A DNA stretch of 64,000 nucleotides from Microbulbifer aggregans (GCF_020524005.1 NZ_JAIVKK010000011.1:62001-126000), one strand, 5' to 3'. Positions 18,283 to 27,052 are shown, counted from the stretch's first letter. Translations and numbers: made by a program. The notes: generated from the letters alone by a model not told the origin.

Positions 18283-20010
18283 TTATGTGTGGCTGGCAAT
18301 GACGCTCAACAGGTAGAAAACCAGCAGCAACAAAAGTCCGGATAAGGTTTGCCAGAAACGGGTCGGGTAGCGCTCAAGCAATGGCGCACGGGTGGCGTTC
18401 AGGTATTCCGGGTTTGGGTGGCGGAGATCGTGAATGAATTCCGACAACGCCTCGTGGCGGCGCAGCGGATTGGGCTGTAGGGCTCTTTTCAGGGTGGCAT
18501 CGACCCAGGCGGGGATTTCCCGGGTTTCACTTAAAACGCTGCGGTAGCGCAATTTATGTTGGGCAGCCACGGTCGTGCAGTGCGCTACCCTGGTACCGTA
18601 GGGGAATTCACCCGAGAGCAGGTGGTAGGTCAGTACCGCGAGTGAAAATAAATCAGATGCGGGGGTGCCCAGGTCGCCGAGAAAATATTCCGGTGCCGCG
18701 TACAATGCTGTGCCGGGAATCGGGAGCGTGTTTTCCACACTGGTTGGAATGCCATCCACACGTGCGGCGCCAAGGTCGATCAGGGTAACGGTGCCGGTGG
18801 CACTGATCATAATATTTTCCGGGCGCAGATCCTGGTGCAGAATTTCTGCCCGGTGCAATGCCTGCAGTCCCCTGGCGAGCTGCTCGACGATGCCGCGGAC
18901 AGTCTCCAGGCCGGGGTTGGGGTTATCGGTCATCCACTGGCGTAACGTCTGCCCCTGCACCAGCTGCATTACCGTGTAGAGATAATTGCGCGGACGTCGT
19001 GTGGCCGCGGCACGGATGACGTGTGGGCTGTCCACCCGGCGTGCAACCCACTCTTCCGTCATCAATCTTTCCAGGTACGCGGGATTATCCGAGAGATCGA
19101 TGGAGGGCAACTTCAGCACTAGCTGCTCTCCACTGGCATCGTCTGTTGCCAGATACACATGGCTGCGACTGCTACCGTGCAGTTCCCGCTCAATGGTGTA
19201 GCCGTCGAAGCGCTCGTGGGCTTTCAGGATTGGAGGTAGCGGCAGGTTTTGGGGGGACTCGAGCCCCTCCTGAATACACCCGGGAACCGAAATAACCTGC
19301 ATCAGCAGGGCGCTCAGATTGTCGCTGCTGCCATTGGCCAGTGCTGCAGTGGCCAGCGCTTCGGCTGCGCTGTCCGGGCACCCGGCGTACTCACCGAGGA
19401 TCGAAATCAGGGCTTGTTCAGAAAGGTACTCATGTACACCGTCGGTGCTCAGAATAAAAAGGTCGCCAGCCTCAATGGTGAGCCGCAGGTAGTCGATTTC
19501 CGGTTGCGGCTCTACGCCCAGGGCGCGCCCCAGGTAACTGCGGTGGCTTCCGGCCCACAGTCGGTGATCGCGTGTCAGTTGCTCAAGGGAGCCACGGCGC
19601 AGCCGGTAAATCCGCGAGTCACCCAGATGAAACAGGTGTGCTTCATGCCCCTTTACTACAAGCGCGCTGAAGGTGCAGACATAGCCTTTATTTTTATCGG
19701 GCCAGTACGGGCTCTGGCGAGTCTGGGTGTATAGCCAGGCGTTGGTTGCATTCAATACCCGCTCGGCTGCGCTTCGCACACTCCAGGCATCGGCGGTGCA
19801 GTAATAGTCTTTTAAAAAACTGTTCACTGCCGTTTCACTCGCCGTGGCACTGACCGGACTGGAACTGATGCCATCGGCAATGGCGGCGGCGGCGCCCTTT
19901 ACCTGCAGTTGCGGCTCACCGGGCAGGTGCGCACCACACCAGTCCTGGTTTTCCGGTTTGACTCCGGCGCAGGAAAATTGGCCAACATCGAGGGAAAGTG
20001 TATTTTGCAT
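18283..20010 (-). CDS. Bifunctional PP2C-type phosphatase / Ser-Thr protein kinase, membrane-anchored
   Basis: The ATG at 20010 gives 575 residues; an upstream extension to 20205 overlaps the transporter gene and is rejected. The N-terminal PP2C domain (about 1-240) has IADGISSS, FHLGDSRIYRLRRG, LSTDGVHEYLS and DNLSAL, so all metal-binding aspartates are present. The kinase domain (about 265-530) has an atypical Gly-loop (LHGSSRSHVY) but keeps the VLK lysine, catalytic loop HQDLRPEN, DLG in place of DFG, and APE. One membrane helix (about 550-572) ends the chain, so both domains face the cytoplasm. Genes of this fusion type sit in nitrate assimilation clusters of pseudomonads (for example PA1782). 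Here it lies between an FNT transporter and cyanase. Confidence 0.92.
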   Translation of the reverse strand: MQNTLSLDVGQFSCAGVKPENQDWCGAHLPGEPQLQVKGAAAAIADGISSSPVSATASETAVNSFLKDYYCTADAWSVRSAAERVLNATNAWLYTQTRQSPYWPDKNKGYVCTFSALVVKGHEAHLFHLGDSRIYRLRRGSLEQLTRDHRLWAGSHRSYLGRALGVEPQPEIDYLRLTIEAGDLFILSTDGVHEYLSEQALISILGEYAGCPDSAAEALATAALANGSSDNLSALLMQVISVPGCIQEGLESPQNLPLPPILKAHERFDGYTIERELHGSSRSHVYLATDDASGEQLVLKLPSIDLSDNPAYLERLMTEEWVARRVDSPHVIRAAATRRPRNYLYTVMQLVQGQTLRQWMTDNPNPGLETVRGIVEQLARGLQALHRAEILHQDLRPENIMISATGTVTLIDLGAARVDGIPTSVENTLPIPGTALYAAPEYFLGDLGTPASDLFSLAVLTYHLLSGEFPYGTRVAHCTTVAAQHKLRYRSVLSETREIPAWVDATLKRALQPNPLRRHEALSEFIHDLRHPNPEYLNATRAPLLERYPTRFWQTLSGLLLLLVFYLLSVIASHT

Positions 20011-20059
20011 GGAAAATTCCCGGCCGCGGTTACGGCCGGGATCCGTCTGTGATGGAAAA

Positions 20060-20911
20060 TCAGGCCATGGCTTCACTGCCACCGGAGGATTGATTTGCCG
20101 CGACCAGCGTTCGTTTGGGCGCGGTCTTGTAGTGGGTGCTGTACAGGGTAAGACCGGTAAAGGCCAGGCCGCCGACAAGGTTACCCAGTGCAGTGGGGAT
20201 TTCATTCCAGATAAAGTAATCCGCTACGGAAAAGTCGCCGCCCATGATGATCGCGGAGGGAAACAGGAACATGTTCACCACCGAGTGTTCGAAGCCCATG
20301 AAAAAGAACAGCATGATGGGCATCCACATCGCCAGCACCTTGCCGCTCACATAGGTGGATATCATTGCGCCAACCACGCCCATGGAAACCATCCAGTTAC
20401 ACAGCATGCCGCGCAGGAAAATGGTCAGCCAGCCGGCGAGGCCGTACTCGGCGTAGCCCAGGGTGCGGGCTTCACCGACGCTGGCAATCTTTGCGCCCAC
20501 GGCACCGGGCTCGGTGTTGAAGCCCATGGTGAATACGAAGGCCATCATTACCGCGACCGTCAGCGCCCCGGCAAAATTACCCACGAAAACCAGACCCCAG
20601 TTGCGCAACACGCCGGACACAGTAACCCCCGGACGTTTGTCCAGTAGAGCCAGTGGGGTCAGTACAAAGACGCCGGTCAGGAGGTCGAAACCCATCAGGT
20701 ACAGCATGCAGAAGCCGACCGGGAACAGGATGGCACCGATAAGAAATACCCCGGTCTGTACTGCCACAGTCACGGCAAATACCGCGGCAAGGGCAAGAAT
20801 CGCCCCAGCCATATAGGCGCGTACCAGCGTGTCACGGGTGGACATATAGATTTTGGATTCCCCCGCATCGACCATTTTTGTCACAAATTCCGTTGGGACT
20901 AGATAAGCCAT
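20060..20911 (-). CDS. Formate/nitrite transporter (FNT) family protein
   Basis: This 283-residue channel-like permease has six membrane segments. It carries the FNT central histidine motif FEHSVVNMFLFP and LRGMLCNWMVSMGV. The ATG at 20911 is preceded by AAGGTG; the frame extends to 20950 but without a ribosome site. FNT members move small monovalent anions (formate, nitrite, hydrosulfide). The operon with cyanase and a kinase/phosphatase, plus control by an ANTAR nitrate regulator, points to nitrite, with cyanate as an untested alternative. It is the first gene of the operon, with a leader of about 210 nt. Confidence 0.92.
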   Translation of the reverse strand: MAYLVPTEFVTKMVDAGESKIYMSTRDTLVRAYMAGAILALAAVFAVTVAVQTGVFLIGAILFPVGFCMLYLMGFDLLTGVFVLTPLALLDKRPGVTVSGVLRNWGLVFVGNFAGALTVAVMMAFVFTMGFNTEPGAVGAKIASVGEARTLGYAEYGLAGWLTIFLRGMLCNWMVSMGVVGAMISTYVSGKVLAMWMPIMLFFFMGFEHSVVNMFLFPSAIIMGGDFSVADYFIWNEIPTALGNLVGGLAFTGLTLYSTHYKTAPKRTLVAANQSSGGSEAMA

Positions 20912-21014
20912 AGTTTTCACCTTGTTGAAAGTTGGGAACCAGATGTCCATTTGGGCTTGGCCGGCTGCGAAGTTTCACCAGGGCAGGGGTGATATCGCAG
21001 GGAAACCCGGGCAC

Positions 21015-21062
21015 AAAAAAAGCGCCCACACAAACCGGTCAATACCGATAAGTGATGGACGC
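21015..21062 (-). terminator. Leader terminator (attenuator) upstream of the FNT operon
   Basis: On the minus strand GCGTCCA pairs with TGGGCGC, extended inward by CAC/GTG and ATCGG/CCGGT, with a run of seven T directly after the stem (complement of 21015-21021). It lies about 105 bp upstream of the FNT start codon and about 65 nt downstream of the inferred transcription start. A strong intrinsic terminator inside a leader is the expected target of a NasR-type antiterminator. Confidence 0.72.
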
Positions 21063-21087
21063 CTTTATCCAATGTTCATATTGTTGT

Positions 21088-21121
21088 GGGTATGCACCCT
21101 TTGCGGGGTTCACCAACCCGC
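21088..21121 (-). promoter_or_regulatory. Two leader hairpins, candidate ANTAR (NasR) RNA target
   Basis: On the minus strand two small hairpins three bases apart precede the terminator. The first (21103-21121) has a GCGGG stem with a TGGTGA-centred loop. The second (21088-21099) is GGGTGCATACCC. ANTAR proteins bind paired hairpins with six-base loops. The published A1/G4 loop signature is not cleanly met, so the exact fold is uncertain. Confidence 0.45.
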
Positions 21122-21135
21122 ACACTGATATTGAA

Positions 21136-21151
21136 AGCAAGCACAGTGCCA
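21136..21151 (-). promoter_or_regulatory. Sigma-54 promoter of the FNT operon
   Basis: The minus-strand sequence TGGCACTGTGCTTGCT fits the RpoN consensus TGGCACG-N4-TTGCW, with GG and GC at the required spacing and one mismatch. It predicts a start near 21125, just before the leader hairpins and terminator. The K. oxytoca nasF operon has the same layout (sigma-54 promoter, NasR-controlled leader), where NtrC activates. I did not find a convincing NtrC site by eye. Confidence 0.72.
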
Positions 21152-21208
21152 ACTTGAACTTTCCGTGTGCCGGTAACAATGAAACAAGCGTGAATCGGCG
21201 GGAAGGAG

Positions 21209-21259
21209 GCCGGGTTGTGATCCGGCTGGCGCGGGCCAGTATGTGTCCGCGCCTTTTTT
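21209..21259 (+). terminator. Hairpin plus intrinsic terminator upstream of nasR
   Basis: On the plus strand GGCGCGG (21228-21234) and CCGCGCC (21247-21253) form a 7-bp stem followed by six T. Directly before it is GCCGGG-TTGTGA-TCCGGC (21209-21226), a stem with a six-base loop. A third stem, CTGGC-GCGG-GCCAG (21226-21239), would compete with the terminator. It lies 160 bp before nasR. It may be a nasR attenuator or simply block readthrough. Confidence 0.5.
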
Positions 21260-21418
21260 CTGTGCGCTTTCTCCAGGTTGCCCTTTTTTGGTTCGCGGCA
21301 GAGAGGCTTGCAGCGACAGGTCATCGGGGGGCGGAATCTGGAATATTTATTGCTGTGGCAATGGTAGTTACTGAAATCTTCATTGCTGATAACCACTATT
21401 TTAAAAGGGTACAAGGCC

Positions 21419-22738
21419 ATGTCTGCCTACTGTGACGATGCTGAAAAGTTTCTGCTCGCGGCCAAGCGCGCTGAAATTCAGGCCCTGGAGCGCCTGTGTG
21501 CCACCAGTGAGCTGGTGACGACAGTGTCTGAGCTGGTACACCAGCTACAGCGAGAACGAGGTATCAGCAATATCTACCTGGTTTCTGACGGGGCGCGTTT
21601 CAAGGGGCAGAGGGAAACTCAAATCCAAAATGGCGAGCTGAACGAACAGTGCTTTCGCCAGCTGTTGCACGATCACTACCTGAATCGCGATGAGCAGCGC
21701 AATATGCGCCTGTTGAACAGCATCGCCTATACCCTGCACGGGCTCGATGGGTTGCCGGGGTTACGTGAGCAGGTTGGAAGCCTCGCCATCAGCGCACTGG
21801 ATGCCACCAGTGCCTATTGCCGGGTGGTCGCGGGTTTGCTTGCGGTCGTGTTTGAGGCGGCGGACGTGGCTGATGACCCGGAAGTAACACGGAGCCTGGT
21901 GGCGTTGTTCAATTTTATGCAGGCCAAGGAGTTTGCCGGACAGGAACGCGCTTGGGGCGCGATCGGATTTGCTGGCAGTCATTTTGATGCGAGCCTGCAC
22001 GACCGACTGTCTCAATTGCAGGAGTGCCAACAGAGCAGCCTCGCGGTATTTACCGAGTTTGCCATTGAACAGGAAAAGGCCCGCTGGGAAGAAATCGAGA
22101 GTGGCCCGGCTGCGGCAGATTTACAGCGGCTGCGCCAGATCATCGTCGGACTCAAACCCGGCGAGCCAATTGCCGCGGATATCAGCGAGATCTGGTACGA
22201 GCTGGCTACAGAACGTATCGACAGTATGCACGGTCTGGAAGACTCCATGGCTGCCCGGCTGCTGGCGATCAGCCGCAAGCGGGTATCCCAGGCCCAGGCT
22301 GAACTGGCTCGTCATTACGCACGGCTGCAGGAACTGAAATCCGGGCGCTGGCCAGAGGCGCCGGCACTCACCATGCTGTTTGATCCGGCGGTACCAGGAC
22401 TTACCGGCAGTGTCTCCGATAGCAGTGTTACCCCAATAGGCTCCCAGCACCTTGCCCACTCGCTCTACGACCTGATTCGGGCCCAGGTCGCGCATATTCG
22501 TGAAGTCAGTGAAGAGCTTGAGCAAGCCCGCCGCGCGCTTTCCGAGCGCAAACAAATAGAGCGGGCCAAGGGCGTCCTGATGCGTACGTTTAAAATGAAT
22601 GAGGACGATGCGTACCGAACCATGCAGCAGCGTGCGATGGAAATGAACCTCAAGCTGGTGGAGGTGGCAGAAAAAATTCTGGAAATGGGGCAGCGTGAAT
22701 CAGAGAAGAATCAACACAGGGATAGTGTGCCGGCCTAA
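21419..22738 (+). CDS. nasR: Nitrate-responsive antiterminator NasR (NIT domain + ANTAR)
   Basis: This 439-residue protein has an N-terminal NIT (nitrate/nitrite-sensing) all-helical domain at about 25-320, opening with LVHQLQRERGISNIYLVSDG, the NIT signature. A C-terminal ANTAR RNA-binding domain at about 365-425 contains ERKQIERAKGVLMRTFKMNEDDAYRTMQQRAMEMN. Nitrate or nitrite binding releases ANTAR to bind leader hairpins and prevent termination. It is divergent from the FNT operon, whose leader has a matching terminator. The frame extends to a TTG at 21383, but the ATG at 21419 is the likely start. Nitrate reductase genes themselves are not in this window. Confidence 0.93.
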   Translation: MSAYCDDAEKFLLAAKRAEIQALERLCATSELVTTVSELVHQLQRERGISNIYLVSDGARFKGQRETQIQNGELNEQCFRQLLHDHYLNRDEQRNMRLLNSIAYTLHGLDGLPGLREQVGSLAISALDATSAYCRVVAGLLAVVFEAADVADDPEVTRSLVALFNFMQAKEFAGQERAWGAIGFAGSHFDASLHDRLSQLQECQQSSLAVFTEFAIEQEKARWEEIESGPAAADLQRLRQIIVGLKPGEPIAADISEIWYELATERIDSMHGLEDSMAARLLAISRKRVSQAQAELARHYARLQELKSGRWPEAPALTMLFDPAVPGLTGSVSDSSVTPIGSQHLAHSLYDLIRAQVAHIREVSEELEQARRALSERKQIERAKGVLMRTFKMNEDDAYRTMQQRAMEMNLKLVEVAEKILEMGQRESEKNQHRDSVPA

Positions 22739-22757
22739 CGTTAGCGGCGTCGGTATA

Positions 22758-23000
22758 TCAGAACGTCCTCAAGGTCATATACCAGCGCAGCAGTGTCGCA
22801 GGCGCCGGCGTAGCAAAGAAACGTTCCGCCAGATAGCCGCAGGCAAAAGCCACACTCAGGGCCACGGACAAGGGTACTTTTCGAGCTCGGTGTAGTGCCT
22901 GTTGCTTCTGATCCGTTAACAGGTATACCGCCCCGTGACGTTGACGATCCATATCTTTACTGCACTTGCGTATGCGCTTATTTAAAGAACTCAGTGACAT
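22758..23000 (-). CDS. Small membrane-associated protein, YqjK-like by position
   Basis: This 80-residue protein has a basic N-terminus and one hydrophobic segment (SVALSVAFACGYLAERFF), ending near a short basic motif (LLRWYMTLRTF). It overlaps the end of the YqjE-like gene by 23 bases and completes a yqjD-yqjE-yqjK-like trio. Sequence identity to YqjK is not obvious; the call rests on order, size and a single membrane segment. Confidence 0.55.
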   Translation of the reverse strand: MSLSSLNKRIRKCSKDMDRQRHGAVYLLTDQKQQALHRARKVPLSVALSVAFACGYLAERFFATPAPATLLRWYMTLRTF

Positions 23001-23502
23001 CGTTCAGCGCCTCCCGGGCCTGTCTTTTCGTCTCTTCGAAACCGAGTAATTTACGCAGCTGATTGATGTAAATCGCAATCCCGGCGAGGAGTAAAACCTG
23101 AGTGAATAGAAACACCGCAAAGCCCACATAAATGGATTGTGAGAAGTAGTAGCCAAGCAAACCGAGGCCGCCACACAGGCTGACGAACAATACGAAGGCC
23201 AGAGGTAGCAGTATCAGTGACAGTGCGGCGATGCGCTTGCCTGCACTCAGCGTGCGGTCCAGCTCCAGCTGAGCCAGGGTCGAGAAATTACTGAACCAGG
23301 CGGATGTCAGTGACAGCGTCGCTTGTGCGCGGGTCATTACATTTTCAACGTCTTCTTCAAACGCACTACCTGTGTCCCGGGTGGTATCGAACTCCTCAGT
23401 GGCAGCCCGGGCATCCCAGCGATTGTCATCCTCGCGACGGTCATACTTGTGAAATGTATCGCGAGGTCCATCGGACCGGTTTGGTTCACCCATACAAAAC
23501 AT
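22978..23502 (-). CDS. Phage-holin-family (YqjE-like) inner membrane protein
   Basis: This 174-residue protein has a polar N-terminal part rich in Asp/Arg and no signal. Two membrane helices (about 92-115 and 122-148) form a hairpin: LILLPLAFVLFVSLCGGLGL and YVGFAVFLFTQVLLLAGIA. A charged C-terminal helix ends with LGFEETKRQAREALNDVTEFFK. This is the YqjE / holin-X layout. E. coli YqjE is shorter, lacking the long N-terminus. It is the second gene of the yqjD-like operon. The role is unknown, and YqjD-type partners associate with ribosomes in stationary phase. Confidence 0.72.
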   Translation of the reverse strand: MFCMGEPNRSDGPRDTFHKYDRREDDNRWDARAATEEFDTTRDTGSAFEEDVENVMTRAQATLSLTSAWFSNFSTLAQLELDRTLSAGKRIAALSLILLPLAFVLFVSLCGGLGLLGYYFSQSIYVGFAVFLFTQVLLLAGIAIYINQLRKLLGFEETKRQAREALNDVTEFFK

Positions 23503-23605
23503 TCCCCTGAATCGAAGCTGCTCATAGAAGCGGGTAGAGGGACGAACAAAAACGACTGTGCCGAAGTACAGTCGCCTTCTGGATCACCGGGAACCGCTGA
23601 GAACG

Positions 23606-23887
23606 CTATTTCATCAGTTTGGCAATCACCCAGCCCACTGCGAATGCGCAACCTACTGCCATGAGCGGATGGTCCTTGATACGGGATTCAGCACGTTCAG
23701 TGACGTCCTGGGCGCGCTGGCGATTGCGCTCCACCGAGTCTTTGGCTTTGGTCTTCAGGTGGTCTGCGGTTTCGTGGGCCCGGTCCTTCACGTGACTCGC
23801 GGCATCGTGTGCAGCTTCACCGGCGAGATTGTATGCCTCGTGCAGTTTTTCCCGGCTGGAGTTCGTGTTCGGTTTGGCGCTAGCCAT
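23606..23887 (-). CDS. DUF883 family protein (YqjD/ElaB/CsbD-like)
   Basis: This 93-residue protein has a long amphipathic, Ala/Lys/Asp/His-rich helix (about 10-70), then a C-terminal membrane segment with IKDHPLMAVGCAFAVGWVIAKL, the DUF883 hallmark. The ATG at 23887 has GGAG at good spacing; an upstream ATG at 23902 is less likely. E. coli YqjD and ElaB are tail-anchored ribosome-associated proteins induced by RpoS. Here it heads the trio with the YqjE-like gene. Confidence 0.85.
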   Translation of the reverse strand: MASAKPNTNSSREKLHEAYNLAGEAAHDAASHVKDRAHETADHLKTKAKDSVERNRQRAQDVTERAESRIKDHPLMAVGCAFAVGWVIAKLMK

Positions 23888-24090
23888 AGCGTGCTCCTTC
23901 ATTGAAGAAAGGTTGTCTTCTAATCCTATAGTCGGCCTGGCCCGTTACCACGGAAATCGAAGGAACTTAGTACGCTGCGCTAGTGAGTCTGCGCGGTCAG
24001 GTGTAATTGCAATGGTTTCGTGCGGGGTATAAACGAGAAGGGGATATAAGGAAAGACAGGCAGCCGTAGTGCACGGCTGCCTGTTGCCTG

Positions 24091-26694
24091 TCAGGCGGCG
24101 GTTTGAACTGTGTTGGGGTTCAAAGCCTGGCGAATGATGAACTGGATATGCTCCTTGTGGGCCCGCGATGCAGGTTCATTGCCACGGGAATCCAGCTGCC
24201 GTTCTATTTGCTTGAGTGAATAGCGGGCCAGGGCCTGCGCCTGCTGCTGGCGGGCGCCATCCTTGGTGGCGCTGGCGAGGCCGATCAGGCGGTCGACATA
24301 TTCCCGCTGCAGGTTCTGGCGGAAACTGTTGACGTTGCTGGTTGCATCCGCGCCGAAGATCGCCAGGTTCAGATCCGCGTAGAGGTCCGTCATGGAGTAC
24401 TCGTTCCCGTACAGGGCGGAATCCTGTATCCGTTTCAGGACCACCGGGTTCAGCAGGTGATCGAGTACGGATTTCTGCATTTGCAGGACCACATCGTGTA
24501 CTTTGGGGTCTTCGGTTTTGCCATAGAAGAAGAACCAGCGGCGCTGTTGCTGCAACTGTCTCAGGAGTTCCGGTGACAGGTGCAGGGCATCCGGCGCGAA
24601 GACATGCTCTTCAAGCACTTCCATCGCACGTTTTTGCTCGGTAGCGTCCATAGGGCGGAACGGGTCCTCGCCACCCTCCTGGCCGACCATGGAGCGATCG
24701 ACCCGCACTCCGCCCACATAGCGGGACACGGTCTGCGCGGCGCGTGCGTAGTAGCCCAGGGCGAGATTGGCCCCGTATACCAGTTCCTGCCGCGACTCTC
24801 CCTGTTTCAGCAGGCGGTCCGCCATGGTATCCAGCATCAACTGGCTGCGCTCGAACTGGTTCTGGGCGTAGCCGATAGCATCCTGGCTCATGTCGTTGAT
24901 CATAATGCGCGGGTCAATACCGGCGCCCGGCATGCGCATATCATCGGCGTCGTTGCCAAAGGCCAGCGCCGGGTCGGTAGAGCGCGCGAGTATATTGCTG
25001 AGGCGTTGTTCTTCTTCCGCGGCATCGGGAGTGGCGGTGGAATAGCCGTATTCGATTGCCCAGCGGTCGTAGGCGCCGGGCTCCACAACATAAAACTGTC
25101 CCTGCTCCATACCCACGGGTGCCAGGTTGGGTGCCGGGTAATCCATCACCGATGCAACCAGCCCATGTTTACGGGTCATTTCAGCATCGAAAATGGTGTC
25201 GAGCGGCGATTGCTGGCTGGCGATAAAGTTGTGGTTGAGGCCGAGGGTGTGGCCAACCTCATGCAGCACCAGGAAGTAGAGGAACTCCTCGGCAAAGCGG
25301 TTGCTGGTGGCCTCTTCCGCGCCCATGGCACTCAGGGCCGCGGCACCGAAGGCGCCTCCCTGGTAAATCGGGGCGTGGCTCACTTGCAGCGGGTTAAAGC
25401 GGCCGCCGGCTTGCGCGCTGGATGCGGCGGGTACATCAAACATGCCCGGCATTCTCGACATGTTTTGCATGGCGATCAGCTCGAGCATGATATCGGCGCC
25501 GAGAATTTCGCCGGTCAGCGGGTTGGCGACAGAAGGCCCGTAGCCGCCAAATTGTGGTTTGGGGGAGGCGGTCCAGCGCAGTACGTTGTAGCGCAGGTCG
25601 CCCGCATCCCAGTCGGCGTCGTCCGGTTGTACTTTGACCTGGACGGCATCCTTGAAGCCCGCCTGCTCGAATGCCTTGTTCCAGGCCAGGGTGGCATCGC
25701 GAATGGTGTCCCGGTATTCCAGCGGGGTCGTATTTTCGATCCACCAGACGATGGGTTTTACCGGCTCGGATATTTTCGCCAGGGGGTTTTTCTTTACCAG
25801 GTGCCAGCGGTTGATAACGTCGCCGTAAGGAGCCACTTCATCCGAAGTCATAACCTGCTTGAGACTGGTGAAATATCCGAGTCGCGGGTCGTCGCGGCGC
25901 GGTACAAAGTCATTCTCCGGCGCCTGGATCAGGATATGGCGAATACTGAATGCCAGGCTGCGCTCGTCACCCACGGCAAAATCGCGGATATCCTGGCCAA
26001 AATTCTTGGGTAACACCGGTTCTGGGTTTTCGTAGACGTATTCCACTTCCACATCGGTGTTCTGCGGGTAATTGTACAGACCGACATAGCTGGTTTTGTC
26101 TTCATTCAGTTTGCCAATGGGCAGTCTGTCTCCCGGTTTCGCTTCGGGATTCGGGGATGACTTCAGTTGGCGCAGGGACTCTGCCAGAAACAGCTTGTCC
26201 GCATTGATGAATATGGCGCCGCTATCTTTATCTTCCGCCTCGATCTTCAGCGAAGCGAGCAGTGGGCGGTTCAGGTTGGCCTGGCTCGCGCGGCTGATCG
26301 GGTTTTTCGGGTCAAAGGTGAAAACCGTATTTTCCTGACGCACCTGCACCTTGTCGAAGTGGCGTTCGAAATGCAAAACCCGCGGCTCGAAATAAATACC
26401 CGTCAGGTGCTGGAATTCATCACTCTGGGTACCCTGGCTGACCTGCATATGATGCAGGATATCTTTACCCAGTTGATTGGGATCGATCTTCAGGTAAACG
26501 CTGCCGGTTTTCTGGTTCTGGTACAGATCGAACAGACCAGCAAAATGCTCGCTGTCTTTGGTGATTTCCGAGACCGGCTTCAGGTCACCGTTTGAGGTTT
26601 CGGTATTATTTGGGGTGTCTTCGCCGCAGGCAGCAATAAGCAACGAAAACGCCGCGGCAGAAATAACTTTCGCCGCTCGCGCTAGAATGGCCAT
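24091..26694 (-). CDS. Zinc-dependent metalloprotease lipoprotein (DUF5117/DUF4953 type)
   Basis: This 867-residue protein has a lipoprotein signal with lipobox IAAC (Cys about 23) and a DUF5117-like N-terminal region. A zincin catalytic region follows with HEVGHTLGLNHNF at about 476 (two His plus the third ligand His), and WWIENTTPLEYRDTIRDA upstream. C-terminal helical parts (DUF4953) include FVLR/QLQQQRRWFFF elements. Family members are large periplasmic or surface metalloproteases of unknown substrate, common in marine Gammaproteobacteria and Bacteroidetes. The gene is monocistronic, with about 200 bp to the DUF883 gene downstream. Confidence 0.88.
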   Translation of the reverse strand: MAILARAAKVISAAAFSLLIAACGEDTPNNTETSNGDLKPVSEITKDSEHFAGLFDLYQNQKTGSVYLKIDPNQLGKDILHHMQVSQGTQSDEFQHLTGIYFEPRVLHFERHFDKVQVRQENTVFTFDPKNPISRASQANLNRPLLASLKIEAEDKDSGAIFINADKLFLAESLRQLKSSPNPEAKPGDRLPIGKLNEDKTSYVGLYNYPQNTDVEVEYVYENPEPVLPKNFGQDIRDFAVGDERSLAFSIRHILIQAPENDFVPRRDDPRLGYFTSLKQVMTSDEVAPYGDVINRWHLVKKNPLAKISEPVKPIVWWIENTTPLEYRDTIRDATLAWNKAFEQAGFKDAVQVKVQPDDADWDAGDLRYNVLRWTASPKPQFGGYGPSVANPLTGEILGADIMLELIAMQNMSRMPGMFDVPAASSAQAGGRFNPLQVSHAPIYQGGAFGAAALSAMGAEEATSNRFAEEFLYFLVLHEVGHTLGLNHNFIASQQSPLDTIFDAEMTRKHGLVASVMDYPAPNLAPVGMEQGQFYVVEPGAYDRWAIEYGYSTATPDAAEEEQRLSNILARSTDPALAFGNDADDMRMPGAGIDPRIMINDMSQDAIGYAQNQFERSQLMLDTMADRLLKQGESRQELVYGANLALGYYARAAQTVSRYVGGVRVDRSMVGQEGGEDPFRPMDATEQKRAMEVLEEHVFAPDALHLSPELLRQLQQQRRWFFFYGKTEDPKVHDVVLQMQKSVLDHLLNPVVLKRIQDSALYGNEYSMTDLYADLNLAIFGADATSNVNSFRQNLQREYVDRLIGLASATKDGARQQQAQALARYSLKQIERQLDSRGNEPASRAHKEHIQFIIRQALNPNTVQTAA

Positions 26695-27052
26695 GATTCA
26701 AATCCTTTTTATATGTATGGGCTGTCATGACAGGTGTTCAAACAGCCGTACTTCTTCCTGTTGACGGGTCGAGTTAATCAAATACTCCCCGGTAAAGTCC
26801 AGTTGGGTGGGCGTAGTTGGATAAAGAAATGCGTATTCTTTGAGGTATTCGCAGGAGAATGTCAGGAGCGAAAGGTTTTTGGTTTATTTTGGCGCCATGA
26901 ATAAATCGGCAGGTCGGTAAGCAAGGCTCTGCGATTCTGGACGGGACAGGTGCGAGTTGATTGCGTGACGTTGACGCGGCTCGAATGCGCGCTGCAAAGG
27001 TTTATCCGAATCCGAAATGTTTACAGCCCGGGGCGCGCGCAGCTGAGTGTTA
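26695..27052. other. Intergenic region without a recognised gene
   Basis: The 358 bp lie between the metalloprotease start and the hydroxyacid dehydrogenase stop. CTGTCATGACAG (26722-26733) is a 12-bp palindrome close to the metalloprotease start and could be an operator. I see no RNA gene and no coding frame with support. Confidence 0.4.

Noticed and set aside
20011..20205. Extended N-terminus of the phosphatase-kinase frame
   Set aside because: It overlaps the end of the FNT gene and lacks the PP2C start; the ATG at 20010 has a ribosome site and the expected MQNTLSLDVGQFS beginning.
24580..26013. 477-residue plus-strand open frame opposite the metalloprotease gene
   Set aside because: It is antisense to a gene with a clear lipobox and HExxH zinc motif, and it has no recognisable motif itself.
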